46,116 nt of DNA from Candidatus Babelota bacterium (GTDB lineage Bacteria; Babelota; Babeliae; Babelales; JACPOV01). How positions within the stretch are numbered: position 1 is the first letter of the stretch; the number at the start of each line of letters is the position of its first letter. The translations under genes were made by a program, and so were the position numbers. The notes beneath the pieces are model-generated. The model did no database searches. It had not been told where the DNA came from and saw only the letters and a list, made by a program, of their open reading frames with translations. This document shows positions 7,659-16,936 of the stretch, in pieces. The stretch is from positions 32,589 through 78,704 of the forward strand of contig JAKJAQ010000006.1 in the NCBI GenBank assembly GCA_022707425.1. The letters are read 5' to 3'.

Positions 7659-9734
7659 ATGAAGAAATTTGGTTTTTTACTGTTTGCTGTTATTTTTTCA
7701 ACGTCATTGCTTTTTGCGGGATTGCCTCCCAAAGCTGGTGCGCCAAGCACGATTCCCGATTTACCTCCCTTGAGCGAAGAGGAATTGGAGCTGTTTTCAC
7801 AAATTTTTGAAAACATGGATGAAGAGACGCTTAATGCGCTTGCTAAAATTGGTGAAGATTACATAAAAGAGATGGAGGCACAAGGCAAAGATCCGTATGA
7901 GATCTTTAAAGAGCCAATGATTCAGCCAACCCCTCCCCCGCTGCCAAAGCCTGACATTCAAAAACCAATCGTTCAACCCATTATTTTAATGCCACCTCAA
8001 AAAGTTGAAGAATTGCGTTCATGGTTAAAAGATATTGGCTATTTTTTACCAAGTATTCAGCATAAATCGGCAAGTAATCGTGAAACTGCTGCCATGATCA
8101 AACCATGGAAATATCACATTGAAGATGTTGTCTATTTCATGCATGTGCTTGAACAAGAAAAGTTGTTTCGTTATCTTTTTGACAAAGATTTTGACCAGCT
8201 CTTAATTGGACTAAAACAATTACACCAATCTCTTTCATCATTAGAGCCACGATTCTCAGTACCTGAAGTTACACTTGAGTCTGATCGCAGTTATGCGGTT
8301 TTAGGTTTAACACCAGGTGTTTCGTTTATTGAAGTACAAAATCGTTATCAGCAACTCTTGCGTGATAAAAGCCCAATGCTGATAAAAAAACAGTTGGTTG
8401 GTAAATCTTCTGACCAAATAGCAAAAGCACTTGAAATTAATGAAGATGAAATCGATTCAATCAACAATGCTTACCAAATGATTATGAACAAGCAAGAAGC
8501 GTTAGAAACGCTCAGTAACATTTTAGATTCATTTTCAGCTGCGATTTATACGAACAATTTGATTGAAAATGCAAAAAAAGTATTAGCAAAATATGAACCA
8601 GATGCATTAAAAGTTAAAGAAGAACAAGAAAAACGAGAAGCTGCAGCACGCAAAGAACAAGAAGAAGTAATTAAACGCCGACCAGTTGTTTCGCCTCGTT
8701 ATTGGGGTGGTGACATTGATTATGGAAGACCTGGTGGTGGTGGCGGCTTTGAAAAACCACCGTTTATTCCACCTGCACCATATATTCCAGCTGAGCAAGG
8801 CAAAAAAGGTGAAATAACTCCTACTCCATCACCTGAAAAGAAAGACGGAAAAAAAGATGGCAAGAAGGACGACAAGAAAAAAGATGAAAAAAAGAAAGAA
8901 AAAGAAGAAGTCGATCTAAAGAAAAATGCTGAGCAAAAAGCAAAACCTAACATTAATTTGCCAAAGTTGAGCAAAAATGTTGAGGGTAAAATTGATAACC
9001 TCAAAGATTTATTTGGTGAATTGTCAGACTTTGTTAATGAAAAAACTCCGATAACGCGTGGCAAAGAAACAATTACGCAAGCACCAAAAGAGTTGTTTGC
9101 CGATTTCGCGGTCTATGTATCTGCCCCCATTGCAACTCCATATGATGTAACTAATCCTGCACTTGTTCGCGCAAAACGCATTATTAATGCATTAACCCAA
9201 ATAACCCAAATGATTCATCAAATAAAAAAAGAGATTCGTTCTGATCGCGATCTCAAGCGTTTAGAAAAACGTGAATACCGGCAAGCGATACAACAACTGT
9301 TATCTTTTTATGAACGCGAACTTTTTAATAAAGAACTGAAAGAATTAGTACAGTTGAAAGTAACACCAGAATTTAAAGTGCTCATACCAACTTCGGGAGA
9401 ATTTAAAGATATTACTCCGGAAATGAAATATATGTTATTTGGGGTGAATGAATTTGGCGATCAGCTTGAAACACCTCAATATCAGGTAATTAAAGCAATC
9501 AATCCACCAATTGTTACTCCCGTAGAAGAACAAGAAAAACCGCAAGAAGAACAAACTGAAGTTATTCAACTACAGCAACCGGCTGTTCAATACATTGATC
9601 ATATGGGTAGTTTTAAAGCGGCCTATAATGAATTACTAAAAGAAGTTAAACCAGAGCTTGAGCAATCTCAAGCTCTGGATAATGAACCAAAGAAAAATAA
9701 TGATGTTCAACCAGTAGAATTGCCTAAAAATTAA
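7659..9734 (+). CDS. Exported Pro/Lys-rich protein with J-like segment lacking HPD
   Basis: 691 residues. A signal peptide (1-20, ending Leu-Phe-Ala) is followed by a Pro-rich acidic region with the repeated element QP/KP (about 88-115). Residues 208-280 look like a J domain: SYAVLGLTPG, then EVQNRYQQLLRD, and later INNAYQMI, but the HPD tripeptide is replaced by Lys-Ser-Pro and the loop after it is longer. A coiled, charged stretch (310-350), a Gly/Pro segment with GGGGG and a Lys/Asp/Glu-rich linker (about 385-425) lead to a helical C-terminal domain and a Gln/Pro/Glu-rich tail. AGGA precedes the ATG. It is convergent with ileS: the two stop codons share the palindrome TTAA. No known family for the whole; probably envelope or secreted. 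Confidence 0.9.
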   Translation: MKKFGFLLFAVIFSTSLLFAGLPPKAGAPSTIPDLPPLSEEELELFSQIFENMDEETLNALAKIGEDYIKEMEAQGKDPYEIFKEPMIQPTPPPLPKPDIQKPIVQPIILMPPQKVEELRSWLKDIGYFLPSIQHKSASNRETAAMIKPWKYHIEDVVYFMHVLEQEKLFRYLFDKDFDQLLIGLKQLHQSLSSLEPRFSVPEVTLESDRSYAVLGLTPGVSFIEVQNRYQQLLRDKSPMLIKKQLVGKSSDQIAKALEINEDEIDSINNAYQMIMNKQEALETLSNILDSFSAAIYTNNLIENAKKVLAKYEPDALKVKEEQEKREAAARKEQEEVIKRRPVVSPRYWGGDIDYGRPGGGGGFEKPPFIPPAPYIPAEQGKKGEITPTPSPEKKDGKKDGKKDDKKKDEKKKEKEEVDLKKNAEQKAKPNINLPKLSKNVEGKIDNLKDLFGELSDFVNEKTPITRGKETITQAPKELFADFAVYVSAPIATPYDVTNPALVRAKRIINALTQITQMIHQIKKEIRSDRDLKRLEKREYRQAIQQLLSFYERELFNKELKELVQLKVTPEFKVLIPTSGEFKDITPEMKYMLFGVNEFGDQLETPQYQVIKAINPPIVTPVEEQEKPQEEQTEVIQLQQPAVQYIDHMGSFKAAYNELLKEVKPELEQSQALDNEPKKNNDVQPVELPKN

Positions 9735-12649
9735 ATGAGTTTTTGGCAGCGGTTGCACAAATGTTCAGGATGTTGTGTTACATCCCAATGCCAGCAGCGA
9801 GGACATTTGCTGCCATAGGCATGTTCCACCTTAACACTAAGACCGGTTAACTCAGATTGGTTTAGTTCTGATTCTTTTGATACCACAATAAATTGCGAAA
9901 CAATTAAAAATTCTTTGAAAAATTGTTCAATAGTTTGTTTATGTTGTTCAAGTGTTTTGATGAAATCGTTCAAAATGACTGTTTGTTGTTCATTTAGACC
10001 AAAATAAACAGTGACGCGTGCTTCCAGAGAATGTTTGATTGTTCCAACTTCACGCTGTTGTTCGATTGCTTTCAAAATTGCAGAACGAATTTTTTTGAGC
10101 AATTCCCATTGTTCTTCGCGTTCAGCAATAAAGCTCATTTGATCAATTTTTTGTGCCGTTTCTTGTGCGCGCCCTTCAAATGGATACCAGTCAGTACCAG
10201 CAACTGCATGTTGATCAATTTGTGCCATCATTGATTGCAAAATTTCTTTAAGATCGTTGAACGATTGCAAATGAATCGATTGATCTTTATTTTTTTGATA
10301 TTCATCAGAAATATATTCTGCAGTAAATGACAAAATTGGTGCCATTAATTTGGTTAATGTATCTAAAATGTGCCAACACGCAGTTTGTGCTGAACGGCGT
10401 TCATGACCATGTGCTTTTTCTACATACAAACGATCTTTTACTACATCTAAATAAAACGAACTCAGTTCTTTGGCACAATACTCAGAGAGTTGATGAAAAA
10501 CACCAGTAAAATCCATTCGTTCATAAGAGGCACGAATCGAATTGTTTACAAAAAAAAGTTGTTCAAGTGCATAATGATCAAGAACGGTCATTTGATCAAA
10601 CACAACTGCATCTTTTTCAATGTCAAAATCATACAAATTTGAAAGCAAGAAGCGGCAGGTGTTGCGAATTTTTCTGTACACTTCTGCCACATTGCCCAAC
10701 AGTTCTTTAGAAACAACCGCATCACCACCATATTCACTGCTTGATGCCCATAATCGTAAGCCGTCAGTGCCAATTTGTGCAATTAACTCATCAGGACTTA
10801 CTACGTTGCCAAGCGATTTGGACATTTTGTGACCTTTTTGGTCAACCGTAAATCCATGTGTAACAAACGATTTCGTGCACGCTTTTCCCTCAAGCACTAA
10901 ACTCGTGAGCAATGAACTTTGAAACCAGCCGCGATGTTGATCAATACCTTCAAGATACACATCTGCAGGAAATGCTAATGCTGGATTATGTGCTAACACT
11001 GCATAATGACTAATTCCTGAGTCAAACCATACATCTAAACTATCCCGCTCTTTTGCAAAGGCAGTACCATTACATTTTGTGCATGAAAATTTAAATGGCA
11101 GTTCATGAACATTAATTTCAGACCAATATTCAATTCCTTGTTTTTCAACACCGCGAGCTACAAACTCAATTAATTCGCTCGTGATTATTACTTGGTCACA
11201 ATTGGTACAAACAACGGCAGGAATTGGTACTCCCCACAATCGTTGGCGCGACAAACACCATTCTAAACGACCACCAATGGTAGCACTCAAATAATTTTTT
11301 GAACGCTCAGGAACGAACGTAATTTCGTTAATAGCATTAAGCGCTTTTTCTTTCAAATTGTTCTGTGATAAATTACAAAACCATTGATTGGTAGCACGGA
11401 AAATAAGACCATTGTGGCAGCGCCAGCAATGCGGATAATTATGTTTAATTGATCCTTTGAAAAATAAATTTCCATTTTCAGCTAATTTTTTAATTACCCA
11501 GATTTGGCCTTCGGCAACTGGCATTCCTTCAAGTTCGTGCGGTTCGATGCTAACTTGATAGCGACCATCACTGCTTACCGGACTAAAAATTTCGAGATTA
11601 TTTTTTACGCCAACTTCATAATCTTCAGGGCCGCATCCCGGTGCACAATGAACACATGCAGTGCCATCTTCAAGCGAGACTGAATCATCAAGAATAATGG
11701 GTACCTGTAGCTGCGTAATGAACGGATGTTGTACCTTATGGCCACCAAGTTGTTCCGCAGTCACTTGAGCAACTACTTCTTTTGTAATTCCGGCAGTTGC
11801 GCACAATTTATCAACCAGGGTGCTTCCAACAATAACATAACGATCACCAGATTTTATAATCTGGTACGTAGCACCTGGTTTAATGAGAACAGCGCGATTG
11901 AGCGGTAAAGTCCATGGTGTTGTTGTCCAAATAAGTAAACTCACTTTGTGATGAGCAAGTTCTGGCGCTAATTTTTTGATCGTTTCACCCGTTAACGGAA
12001 ATTCTACATAGAGTGATGGATCTTTTCGTTCTTTATACTCAATTTCTGCCGTTGCAAGAACGGTTTGATCGGAAGAACACCAAGGCACTGTTTTTTTCTT
12101 TTTTTCAATGTAGCCACCTTCAACAAATTTACCAAATGCCCGAATTGCCATCGATTCATAGTGCGGATTCATGGTTAAATAAGGATGATCCCAATCCATC
12201 ACCACACCCAAACGGATAAACTCTTCTCGTTGAACGTTTACCCATTCATTTGCATAGGCTCTACATGCTTGAATGAGCGCCAATCCAGTAAGTCCTGGTT
12301 GTTCTTTAATTACTTTGATTTCGGTTGGCAATCCATGGCAATCCCATCCTGGGGTTACCGGAACATGTTTGCCGGCCATGCGTTGTGCTTTGGTTGCAAT
12401 ATCTTTTAAAATTTTATTGTACGCATGCCCCAAGTGAATATGACCATTTGCGTAGGGAGGGCCATCATGCAAAATATATTTTTCGTTCCCTTGGTTTTTG
12501 TTAAACGTCTTTTCATACAAGTTGTCACGTTTCCAGCGTGCAATTAATGCTGGATCGTCAACTTTATGGTTAGGACGAATTGGGAACTTTGTTGTGGGTA
12601 AATTGAGCGTATCTTTAAAGCCACCAACCGATTTTTGTTCTTCGGACAT
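9731..12649 (-). CDS. ileS: Isoleucyl-tRNA synthetase
   Basis: 972 residues. It charges tRNA-Ile with isoleucine and edits valine. The class I signature HIGH appears as HIHLGH (residues 61-73, within PPYANG...), and KMSKSLGN lies near residue 606. The editing domain contains TTTPWTLP and the later HCAPGCGPEDYEVG. The C-terminal zinc-binding module has CPRCW and CNRC in the last 25 residues, as in bacterial enzymes of the E. coli type. Two ATG are in frame at the start; the second (12647-12649) is preferred because AAGGA sits five bases in front of it and would overlap the first. It has its own promoter, divergent from murD, and its stop overlaps that of the convergent gene at 9734. Confidence 0.97.
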   Translation of the reverse strand: MSEEQKSVGGFKDTLNLPTTKFPIRPNHKVDDPALIARWKRDNLYEKTFNKNQGNEKYILHDGPPYANGHIHLGHAYNKILKDIATKAQRMAGKHVPVTPGWDCHGLPTEIKVIKEQPGLTGLALIQACRAYANEWVNVQREEFIRLGVVMDWDHPYLTMNPHYESMAIRAFGKFVEGGYIEKKKKTVPWCSSDQTVLATAEIEYKERKDPSLYVEFPLTGETIKKLAPELAHHKVSLLIWTTTPWTLPLNRAVLIKPGATYQIIKSGDRYVIVGSTLVDKLCATAGITKEVVAQVTAEQLGGHKVQHPFITQLQVPIILDDSVSLEDGTACVHCAPGCGPEDYEVGVKNNLEIFSPVSSDGRYQVSIEPHELEGMPVAEGQIWVIKKLAENGNLFFKGSIKHNYPHCWRCHNGLIFRATNQWFCNLSQNNLKEKALNAINEITFVPERSKNYLSATIGGRLEWCLSRQRLWGVPIPAVVCTNCDQVIITSELIEFVARGVEKQGIEYWSEINVHELPFKFSCTKCNGTAFAKERDSLDVWFDSGISHYAVLAHNPALAFPADVYLEGIDQHRGWFQSSLLTSLVLEGKACTKSFVTHGFTVDQKGHKMSKSLGNVVSPDELIAQIGTDGLRLWASSSEYGGDAVVSKELLGNVAEVYRKIRNTCRFLLSNLYDFDIEKDAVVFDQMTVLDHYALEQLFFVNNSIRASYERMDFTGVFHQLSEYCAKELSSFYLDVVKDRLYVEKAHGHERRSAQTACWHILDTLTKLMAPILSFTAEYISDEYQKNKDQSIHLQSFNDLKEILQSMMAQIDQHAVAGTDWYPFEGRAQETAQKIDQMSFIAEREEQWELLKKIRSAILKAIEQQREVGTIKHSLEARVTVYFGLNEQQTVILNDFIKTLEQHKQTIEQFFKEFLIVSQFIVVSKESELNQSELTGLSVKVEHAYGSKCPRCWHWDVTQHPEHLCNRCQKLI

Positions 12650-12672
12650 GACCATCCTTCAAAAAATAAATT

Positions 12673-12702
12673 TTGCAAATCGAAGTTTTTGACCAGTATA
12701 CT
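12673..12702 (+). promoter_or_regulatory. Promoter candidate for murD
   Basis: TTGCAA (12673-12678), an 18-nt spacer and TATACT (12697-12702). The predicted start near 12709 leaves a leader of about 43 nt containing AAGGA six bases before the murD ATG. The -10 box overlaps that of the opposite promoter because AGTATACT is a palindrome. Confidence 0.5.
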
Positions 12703-12723
12703 AAAAAAGGCTTTTTTTGACCA
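12695..12723 (-). promoter_or_regulatory. Promoter candidate for ileS
   Basis: Read on minus: TGGTCA (12723-12718), a 17-nt spacer and TATACT (12700-12695). The start would be near 12688, giving a leader of about 39 nt. It shares the palindromic -10 octamer with the murD promoter, so RNA polymerase could not occupy both at once. Confidence 0.45.
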
Positions 12724-12751
12724 CAGCATGATTGCAAGATAAGGATATTCA

Positions 12752-14113
12752 ATGGATGTACAGCACAAAAAAATCGGTATTTGGGGATTTGGCATTGTTG
12801 GTAAGGCTGCAGCTGCCCTTCTTTCAACCCAATCAGTCTCTATAACCATTATGGAAAAAAGAGAATTGACGCAACAAGAAAATGCTTTAATCAATCAGTA
12901 CCACGCAACCTCTATTCATCAAGATTCAGTCAACGATTTTTTTGATCAAAATGATCTCATTCTTATGAGCCCAGGAATTGACCCTCGTCCGTATGCACAA
13001 CAGTATAAACACAAATTTATTACCGAACTTGATTTACTCAGCAGCGCGTTTACCAAACCAATTATTGCCATTACAGGAACGGTAGGAAAAACTTCGGTAA
13101 CTCATTTTCTTTCAACCTTACTGAATCGGACCATGCGAGTTGCAACAGCGGGCAATATTGGCATCGGAATGCTTGATTTGATAAACAAACAAGAGCAGTT
13201 CGATTGTGCGGTATTAGAAGTTTCAAGTTTTCAGCTTGAATATTGCAGACAATTTCAACCACACTTGGCAATTATTACCAATCTTTATTCGAATCATCTG
13301 GATAGACACGAGACAGTCGAAAATTATTTAGCAGCGAAGTTACACATTCTCTCTTCACAAAAAAAAGAACAGCAAGCTTTATTACCAATTGATTTAGTGT
13401 CTTTCAAATCAGTGCATGATTTAGTCAAACAGCATCCTGAAGGTTTTTCATTTTTTTCTTTACACAAACCATCAATTTCATTTGATTATCAACTGTTTTG
13501 GATTGAAAATAATCAGATATTCTGCAAAAAAAATGGGATCGAAAACAGCATTGCTCACGTAACACAATTTCCGCAAACTTCGTTTGCTATTAATTGGTTA
13601 ATTGTTGCTGCTGCATTAGATATTCTTGGACAACCATTTAATTTTGATTCATCAGTTGATGTTGAAAGCGATATTTTACATCATCGGTTGGAAAAAATTG
13701 AAACGACACAAAAAATTACTTTTTACAACGATTCAAAATCAACGGTTCCTGAATCAACGTTAGCAGCCGTACACTCATTTAATAATCAACCAATTGTGCT
13801 TATTGTTGGAGGATTAAGTAAAGGGGTTGATCGTGCATCATTATTAATTGCACAATTACCCAAAAATGTGGTGCATGTAATTTGTTTTGGTACCGAAAAA
13901 GATCAACTTTTTACCGCTTGCACACAATATGGCATTATTGCATCACGTTACGAAACATTGCAAGAAGCTTTTATTGCAGCATGTACCTATGCAAATGAAA
14001 CAATACCAGTTCTATTTTCTCCAAGTGGTTCAAGTTATGATTTATTTAACAATTATCAAGAACGAGGCAATGCATTTAAAAAATTGATTAGAGATTGTTT
14101 TACTGTTGTGTAA
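12752..14113 (+). CDS. murD: UDP-N-acetylmuramoylalanine--D-glutamate ligase MurD
   Basis: 453 residues, normal length. It adds D-glutamate to UDP-MurNAc-L-Ala in peptidoglycan precursor synthesis, in the cytosol. The N-terminal Rossmann-like domain starts with IGIWGFGIVGKAA. The central ATPase domain has the P-loop GTVGKTS near residue 107 (GTNGKT or GSNGKS is usual; the Asn is Val here), GNIGIG, EVSSFQLE and NHLDRHETVENY. The C-terminal domain has NDSKSTVPEST (NDSKATN usual) and GGLSKGVD. AAGGA lies six bases before the ATG. It heads a run with the PafA-like phosphatase (22 nt gap) and a small exported gene. ftsW lies 2.8 kb further on. Confidence 0.95.
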   Translation: MDVQHKKIGIWGFGIVGKAAAALLSTQSVSITIMEKRELTQQENALINQYHATSIHQDSVNDFFDQNDLILMSPGIDPRPYAQQYKHKFITELDLLSSAFTKPIIAITGTVGKTSVTHFLSTLLNRTMRVATAGNIGIGMLDLINKQEQFDCAVLEVSSFQLEYCRQFQPHLAIITNLYSNHLDRHETVENYLAAKLHILSSQKKEQQALLPIDLVSFKSVHDLVKQHPEGFSFFSLHKPSISFDYQLFWIENNQIFCKKNGIENSIAHVTQFPQTSFAINWLIVAAALDILGQPFNFDSSVDVESDILHHRLEKIETTQKITFYNDSKSTVPESTLAAVHSFNNQPIVLIVGGLSKGVDRASLLIAQLPKNVVHVICFGTEKDQLFTACTQYGIIASRYETLQEAFIAACTYANETIPVLFSPSGSSYDLFNNYQERGNAFKKLIRDCFTVV

Positions 14114-14135
14114 AAAAACCAAAAAAGGGACCGTA

Positions 14136-15779
14136 ATGAACATTTTAAAGCGAAAAATAATGTATTTATTTCTTGTGCATAATTTTTTGTGCGTCGCACA
14201 ACCTAAATTAGTTGTTTGTTTAGTAGTTGACCAACTTTCTCAATCTAATTTAATGCGACTTGCGCCATTTATGAATGGTGGCATCAAAAAATTACTCACT
14301 CAGGGCATTGTATATCACAATGCTTCATGGCCAAGCTCAATAGCTGCTACGGGCCCTAATCATACCGGATTGGTAACGGGTACCGTGGGTGCTATTCACG
14401 GGATAATTGCAAACGATTGGTTTGGTCGCGATGGCGTCAAAATTGATTGCGACAGCGATACATCGGAACGAGCAGCAGTATTCTCACCATCCGGTTTTTA
14501 TGCGTTTGGCAAATCAGCGCGCAATATAATGGTGGACACGGTTGGTGATCAAGCAATGATTGCAAATAATTCGTGCGCACCATTCACCGTTATTTCAGTT
14601 AGTTTAAAAAGTCGATCAGCAATTGCAATGGCTGGCCATCTGGGTAAAGCGTTCTGGTTTGATACTCATGCAGGTAGATTTACTTCAAGCAAAGCTTATT
14701 TTGCACAATTTCCCCCATGGATGAATGAATTTAATAACTCAATAAAGAATATAAAAGAATATACGTGGCACCTCCTTTTTGAAAAAAATAGTTGTACCTA
14801 CGATTTTGTTGACCCTGATACGTATGCACATTCGCGCATCGAATCGTTGCTCAATAAAAAACTTGATCAATCGCTCACGACAACAAAAGAATTTTATTCA
14901 ATGCTCATTGAAACACCAAAAGGTCACGAACTTGTTTTAAATGCTGCTTACGCTGCATTAGAACAAAGTATGTTAACGAACTCAAATGCAACGGTTTTGC
15001 TGTTTGTTGGATTAAGTGCTGTTGATAAAATGGGCCATTTATTTGGTGCAGATAGTTATGAATATTGTGATAGCTTGTTTCAACTTGATGCCTACGTTCA
15101 ACAATTCATGAAAAAAATTGAAACAAAAATACAAAGTAAAGATACTTTGTTTATTTTAACTTCTGATCACGGCAGCATGCCCATTCCAGAACTTTTGCAA
15201 AAAAAAGGATTTTCATTGGCGCGGCGCATAGTGACAACAACGTTAGTTGAACAAATTAACAGTTTTGCAGAAAAAAAATTCGGCATTCATCAGCTGCTTC
15301 AAGAAATCGACACGCCAAATATTTATTTTGATTTAAAACAGTGGATCACACTCGAAAAAGAAAAACAAAAAAAGATTATTAAGGCACTAAAAAGATTTTT
15401 GAAAAAACAGAAAGGATTTAAAAATGTATGGAGTTATGAAGAATTAGCTCACGGCAATTTTAATAAATATAATCAAGCGTTGATTTATAAGAATCAATTA
15501 TTTCCGGAGCGCTCTGGCCAACTTATTTTTCAAGTGTATCCTTATGTATACGTGAGCAAATACACTAATGGCACCGGGCACAAAACTCCCTATGCCTATG
15601 ATACTCATGTGCCGCTTATTGTGTATCAACCAACTATATTGGAAAACAAAAAAATAATGCAATCAGTTTTTGTTCAACAAGTTGCATGCACTCTTTCTGC
15701 GTTGCTGCATATTCCACAACCATCAGCAGCAACGTTTAGTATATTACCGGGAATTTGTGAAGGAAAAAAACATGATTAA
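14136..15779 (+). CDS. PafA-like exported alkaline phosphatase / phosphodiesterase
   Basis: 547 residues, alkaline phosphatase superfamily. A signal peptide (about 1-21) precedes LVVCLVVDQLS, whose Asp is the first metal ligand. The nucleophile Thr is T72 in AATGPNHTG, followed by GIIANDWF as in PafA (GNDW). Later ligands are DKMGHLFG, TSDHGSMP and the final His in GTGHKTP or DTHVPL. The enzyme should hydrolyse phosphate esters outside the cytosol and supply phosphate. ATG at 14136 with AGGGA five bases upstream is preferred to an in-frame TTG at 14106. It follows murD closely; the next gene overlaps its stop by 8 nt. Substrate range cannot be told from the sequence. Confidence 0.88.
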   Translation: MNILKRKIMYLFLVHNFLCVAQPKLVVCLVVDQLSQSNLMRLAPFMNGGIKKLLTQGIVYHNASWPSSIAATGPNHTGLVTGTVGAIHGIIANDWFGRDGVKIDCDSDTSERAAVFSPSGFYAFGKSARNIMVDTVGDQAMIANNSCAPFTVISVSLKSRSAIAMAGHLGKAFWFDTHAGRFTSSKAYFAQFPPWMNEFNNSIKNIKEYTWHLLFEKNSCTYDFVDPDTYAHSRIESLLNKKLDQSLTTTKEFYSMLIETPKGHELVLNAAYAALEQSMLTNSNATVLLFVGLSAVDKMGHLFGADSYEYCDSLFQLDAYVQQFMKKIETKIQSKDTLFILTSDHGSMPIPELLQKKGFSLARRIVTTTLVEQINSFAEKKFGIHQLLQEIDTPNIYFDLKQWITLEKEKQKKIIKALKRFLKKQKGFKNVWSYEELAHGNFNKYNQALIYKNQLFPERSGQLIFQVYPYVYVSKYTNGTGHKTPYAYDTHVPLIVYQPTILENKKIMQSVFVQQVACTLSALLHIPQPSAATFSILPGICEGKKHD

Positions 15780-16191
15780 CTACTTTTTCTTTTTATTAAT
15801 TATGTGCATAAATTGCAATGGCATGGACACGAGTGAAACAAAAAATGAAACTAGTTATAAGATTATTCAGGGACGACTGCAAGGTTTTATTGTGATGGTG
15901 CACGGCATTATGCAAAAACACACATCAATTAAAACAATTACCGATTCAACAACATTACGCGAACAACTGGTAGTCGATTATTTTTCTGATCTGATGTTAG
16001 CCGCTCAAGATAATGATTTAGAGAATGCTTATCATCTTGCGTTAAATGGAAAAGAACACAAGTTTCCAAATTATGCTGAATTGCAAGGCACCATTTATTA
16101 TGCAATTCATCGCGGACATCCATTATTACTGCATGAAAGTTGGCTAACGAAAAATTTAGCAAGCCCTAAACGATTGAAAAAGAAAAAATAA
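15772..16191 (+). CDS. Small exported hypothetical protein
   Basis: 139 residues from the ATG at 15772, whose first 8 nt overlap the phosphatase stop; AAGGA lies seven bases before it. The signal peptide (1-18) ends Cys-Asn-Gly-Met, followed by Asp-Thr-Ser. The mature part is helical; residues 75-125 (AAQDNDLENAYHLALNG, then ELQGTIYYAIHRGH) look like a single ankyrin-like helix pair, but one repeat is not enough to be sure. It ends in a Lys-rich tail. Longer in-frame starts inside the phosphatase gene would mask the signal peptide. It converges with the AhpD-like gene, 9 nt between stops. Function unknown. Confidence 0.8.
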   Translation: MINYFFFLLIMCINCNGMDTSETKNETSYKIIQGRLQGFIVMVHGIMQKHTSIKTITDSTTLREQLVVDYFSDLMLAAQDNDLENAYHLALNGKEHKFPNYAELQGTIYYAIHRGHPLLLHESWLTKNLASPKRLKKKK

Positions 16192-16200
16192 CAAAAAAAG

Positions 16201-16800
16201 TTATTTTCTCACATAGCCATGTTCGCCAACAATCTTACCGATTGCATCATATGCCGATTGTTCAGTTGGTGTAAATGCAGCAAGGCCATCAACGTAGCGA
16301 TTGTACATGCAAAATGCTGCAGCAATAAGTACGGTGTCATGAATTTCTTTATCGGTTGCACCGTGCTCTTTTGCTTGCGCAACTGTTTCTTGTGTGACCA
16401 TGCGTCCACTTTGTTGTACTTGGCCTGCCAACGTGAGCAGTGCTTTCATTTTTTCTGAAACTGGAGCGGTTGCCACGTCATTTTTAACTGCTTGCACAAT
16501 TGTTTGATCGCCATTTAAATGATGCGTGGCAATAGCACTGTGCGAATTACAGCAAAAATTACAATTATTGCGATAGGAAACGTATGAAGCAATCAGTTCA
16601 CGTTCTCCACGCGAAAGTGTTGATTCATCATACAATAAAATCTGAGCCAATTCTCGTAACGGTTGTGCCGTTTCAGGTCGAAAAACAAAGAGTGAACTGA
16701 TTCCTGGAATAGTTGCAGGCACTGAAATATGCGGTGCTTGCGCATTGGTTGAAGTTGAAAAAAGAAACAACATAACAAATAGATTTTTTCCGTATTTCAT
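16201..16800 (-). CDS. Exported AhpD-like (carboxymuconolactone decarboxylase family) protein
   Basis: 199 residues. The signal peptide ends near Asn-Ala-Gln (about 21). The AhpD-like active-site pattern Cys-x-x-Cys-x-x-x-His is present as C80-N-F-C83-C-N-S-H87 after a RGERELIASYVS helix, as in alkylhydroperoxidase-like proteins that reduce peroxides through a thiol pair. An extra Cys at 84 is unusual. AhpD proteins are normally cytosolic, so the export signal is notable and would need an envelope electron donor; thioredoxin-like proteins occur elsewhere in this window. The ATG at 16798-16800 has GGAG seven bases upstream and is preferred to the ATG 12 codons earlier. Divergent from ftsW. Confidence 0.85.
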   Translation of the reverse strand: MKYGKNLFVMLFLFSTSTNAQAPHISVPATIPGISSLFVFRPETAQPLRELAQILLYDESTLSRGERELIASYVSYRNNCNFCCNSHSAIATHHLNGDQTIVQAVKNDVATAPVSEKMKALLTLAGQVQQSGRMVTQETVAQAKEHGATDKEIHDTVLIAAAFCMYNRYVDGLAAFTPTEQSAYDAIGKIVGEHGYVRK

Positions 16801-16867
16801 TGTTTTTCTCCTTTTTTTACTTACCTTACTGTGCATCTTTTTTTGTATTCAATAAAAAGTAATATAT

Positions 16868-16897
16868 TTGACACTGCAAATGCATCTCGTGTACCAT
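16868..16897 (+). promoter_or_regulatory. Promoter candidate for ftsW
   Basis: A perfect TTGACA (16868-16873), an 18-nt spacer and TACCAT (16892-16897). A start near 16904 gives a leader of about 33 nt to the ATG at 16937, which supports that start over the upstream TTG. Confidence 0.5.
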
Positions 16898-16936
16898 GAG
16901 CGATGAATAAATAGCACATTGAATCGATTGTTTTTC

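Noticed and set aside
8720-9064. Minus-strand frame rich in Phe/Ser/Pro
   Set aside because: It is the antisense of the Lys/Asp and Gly/Pro linkers of the exported J-like protein, with no start signal.
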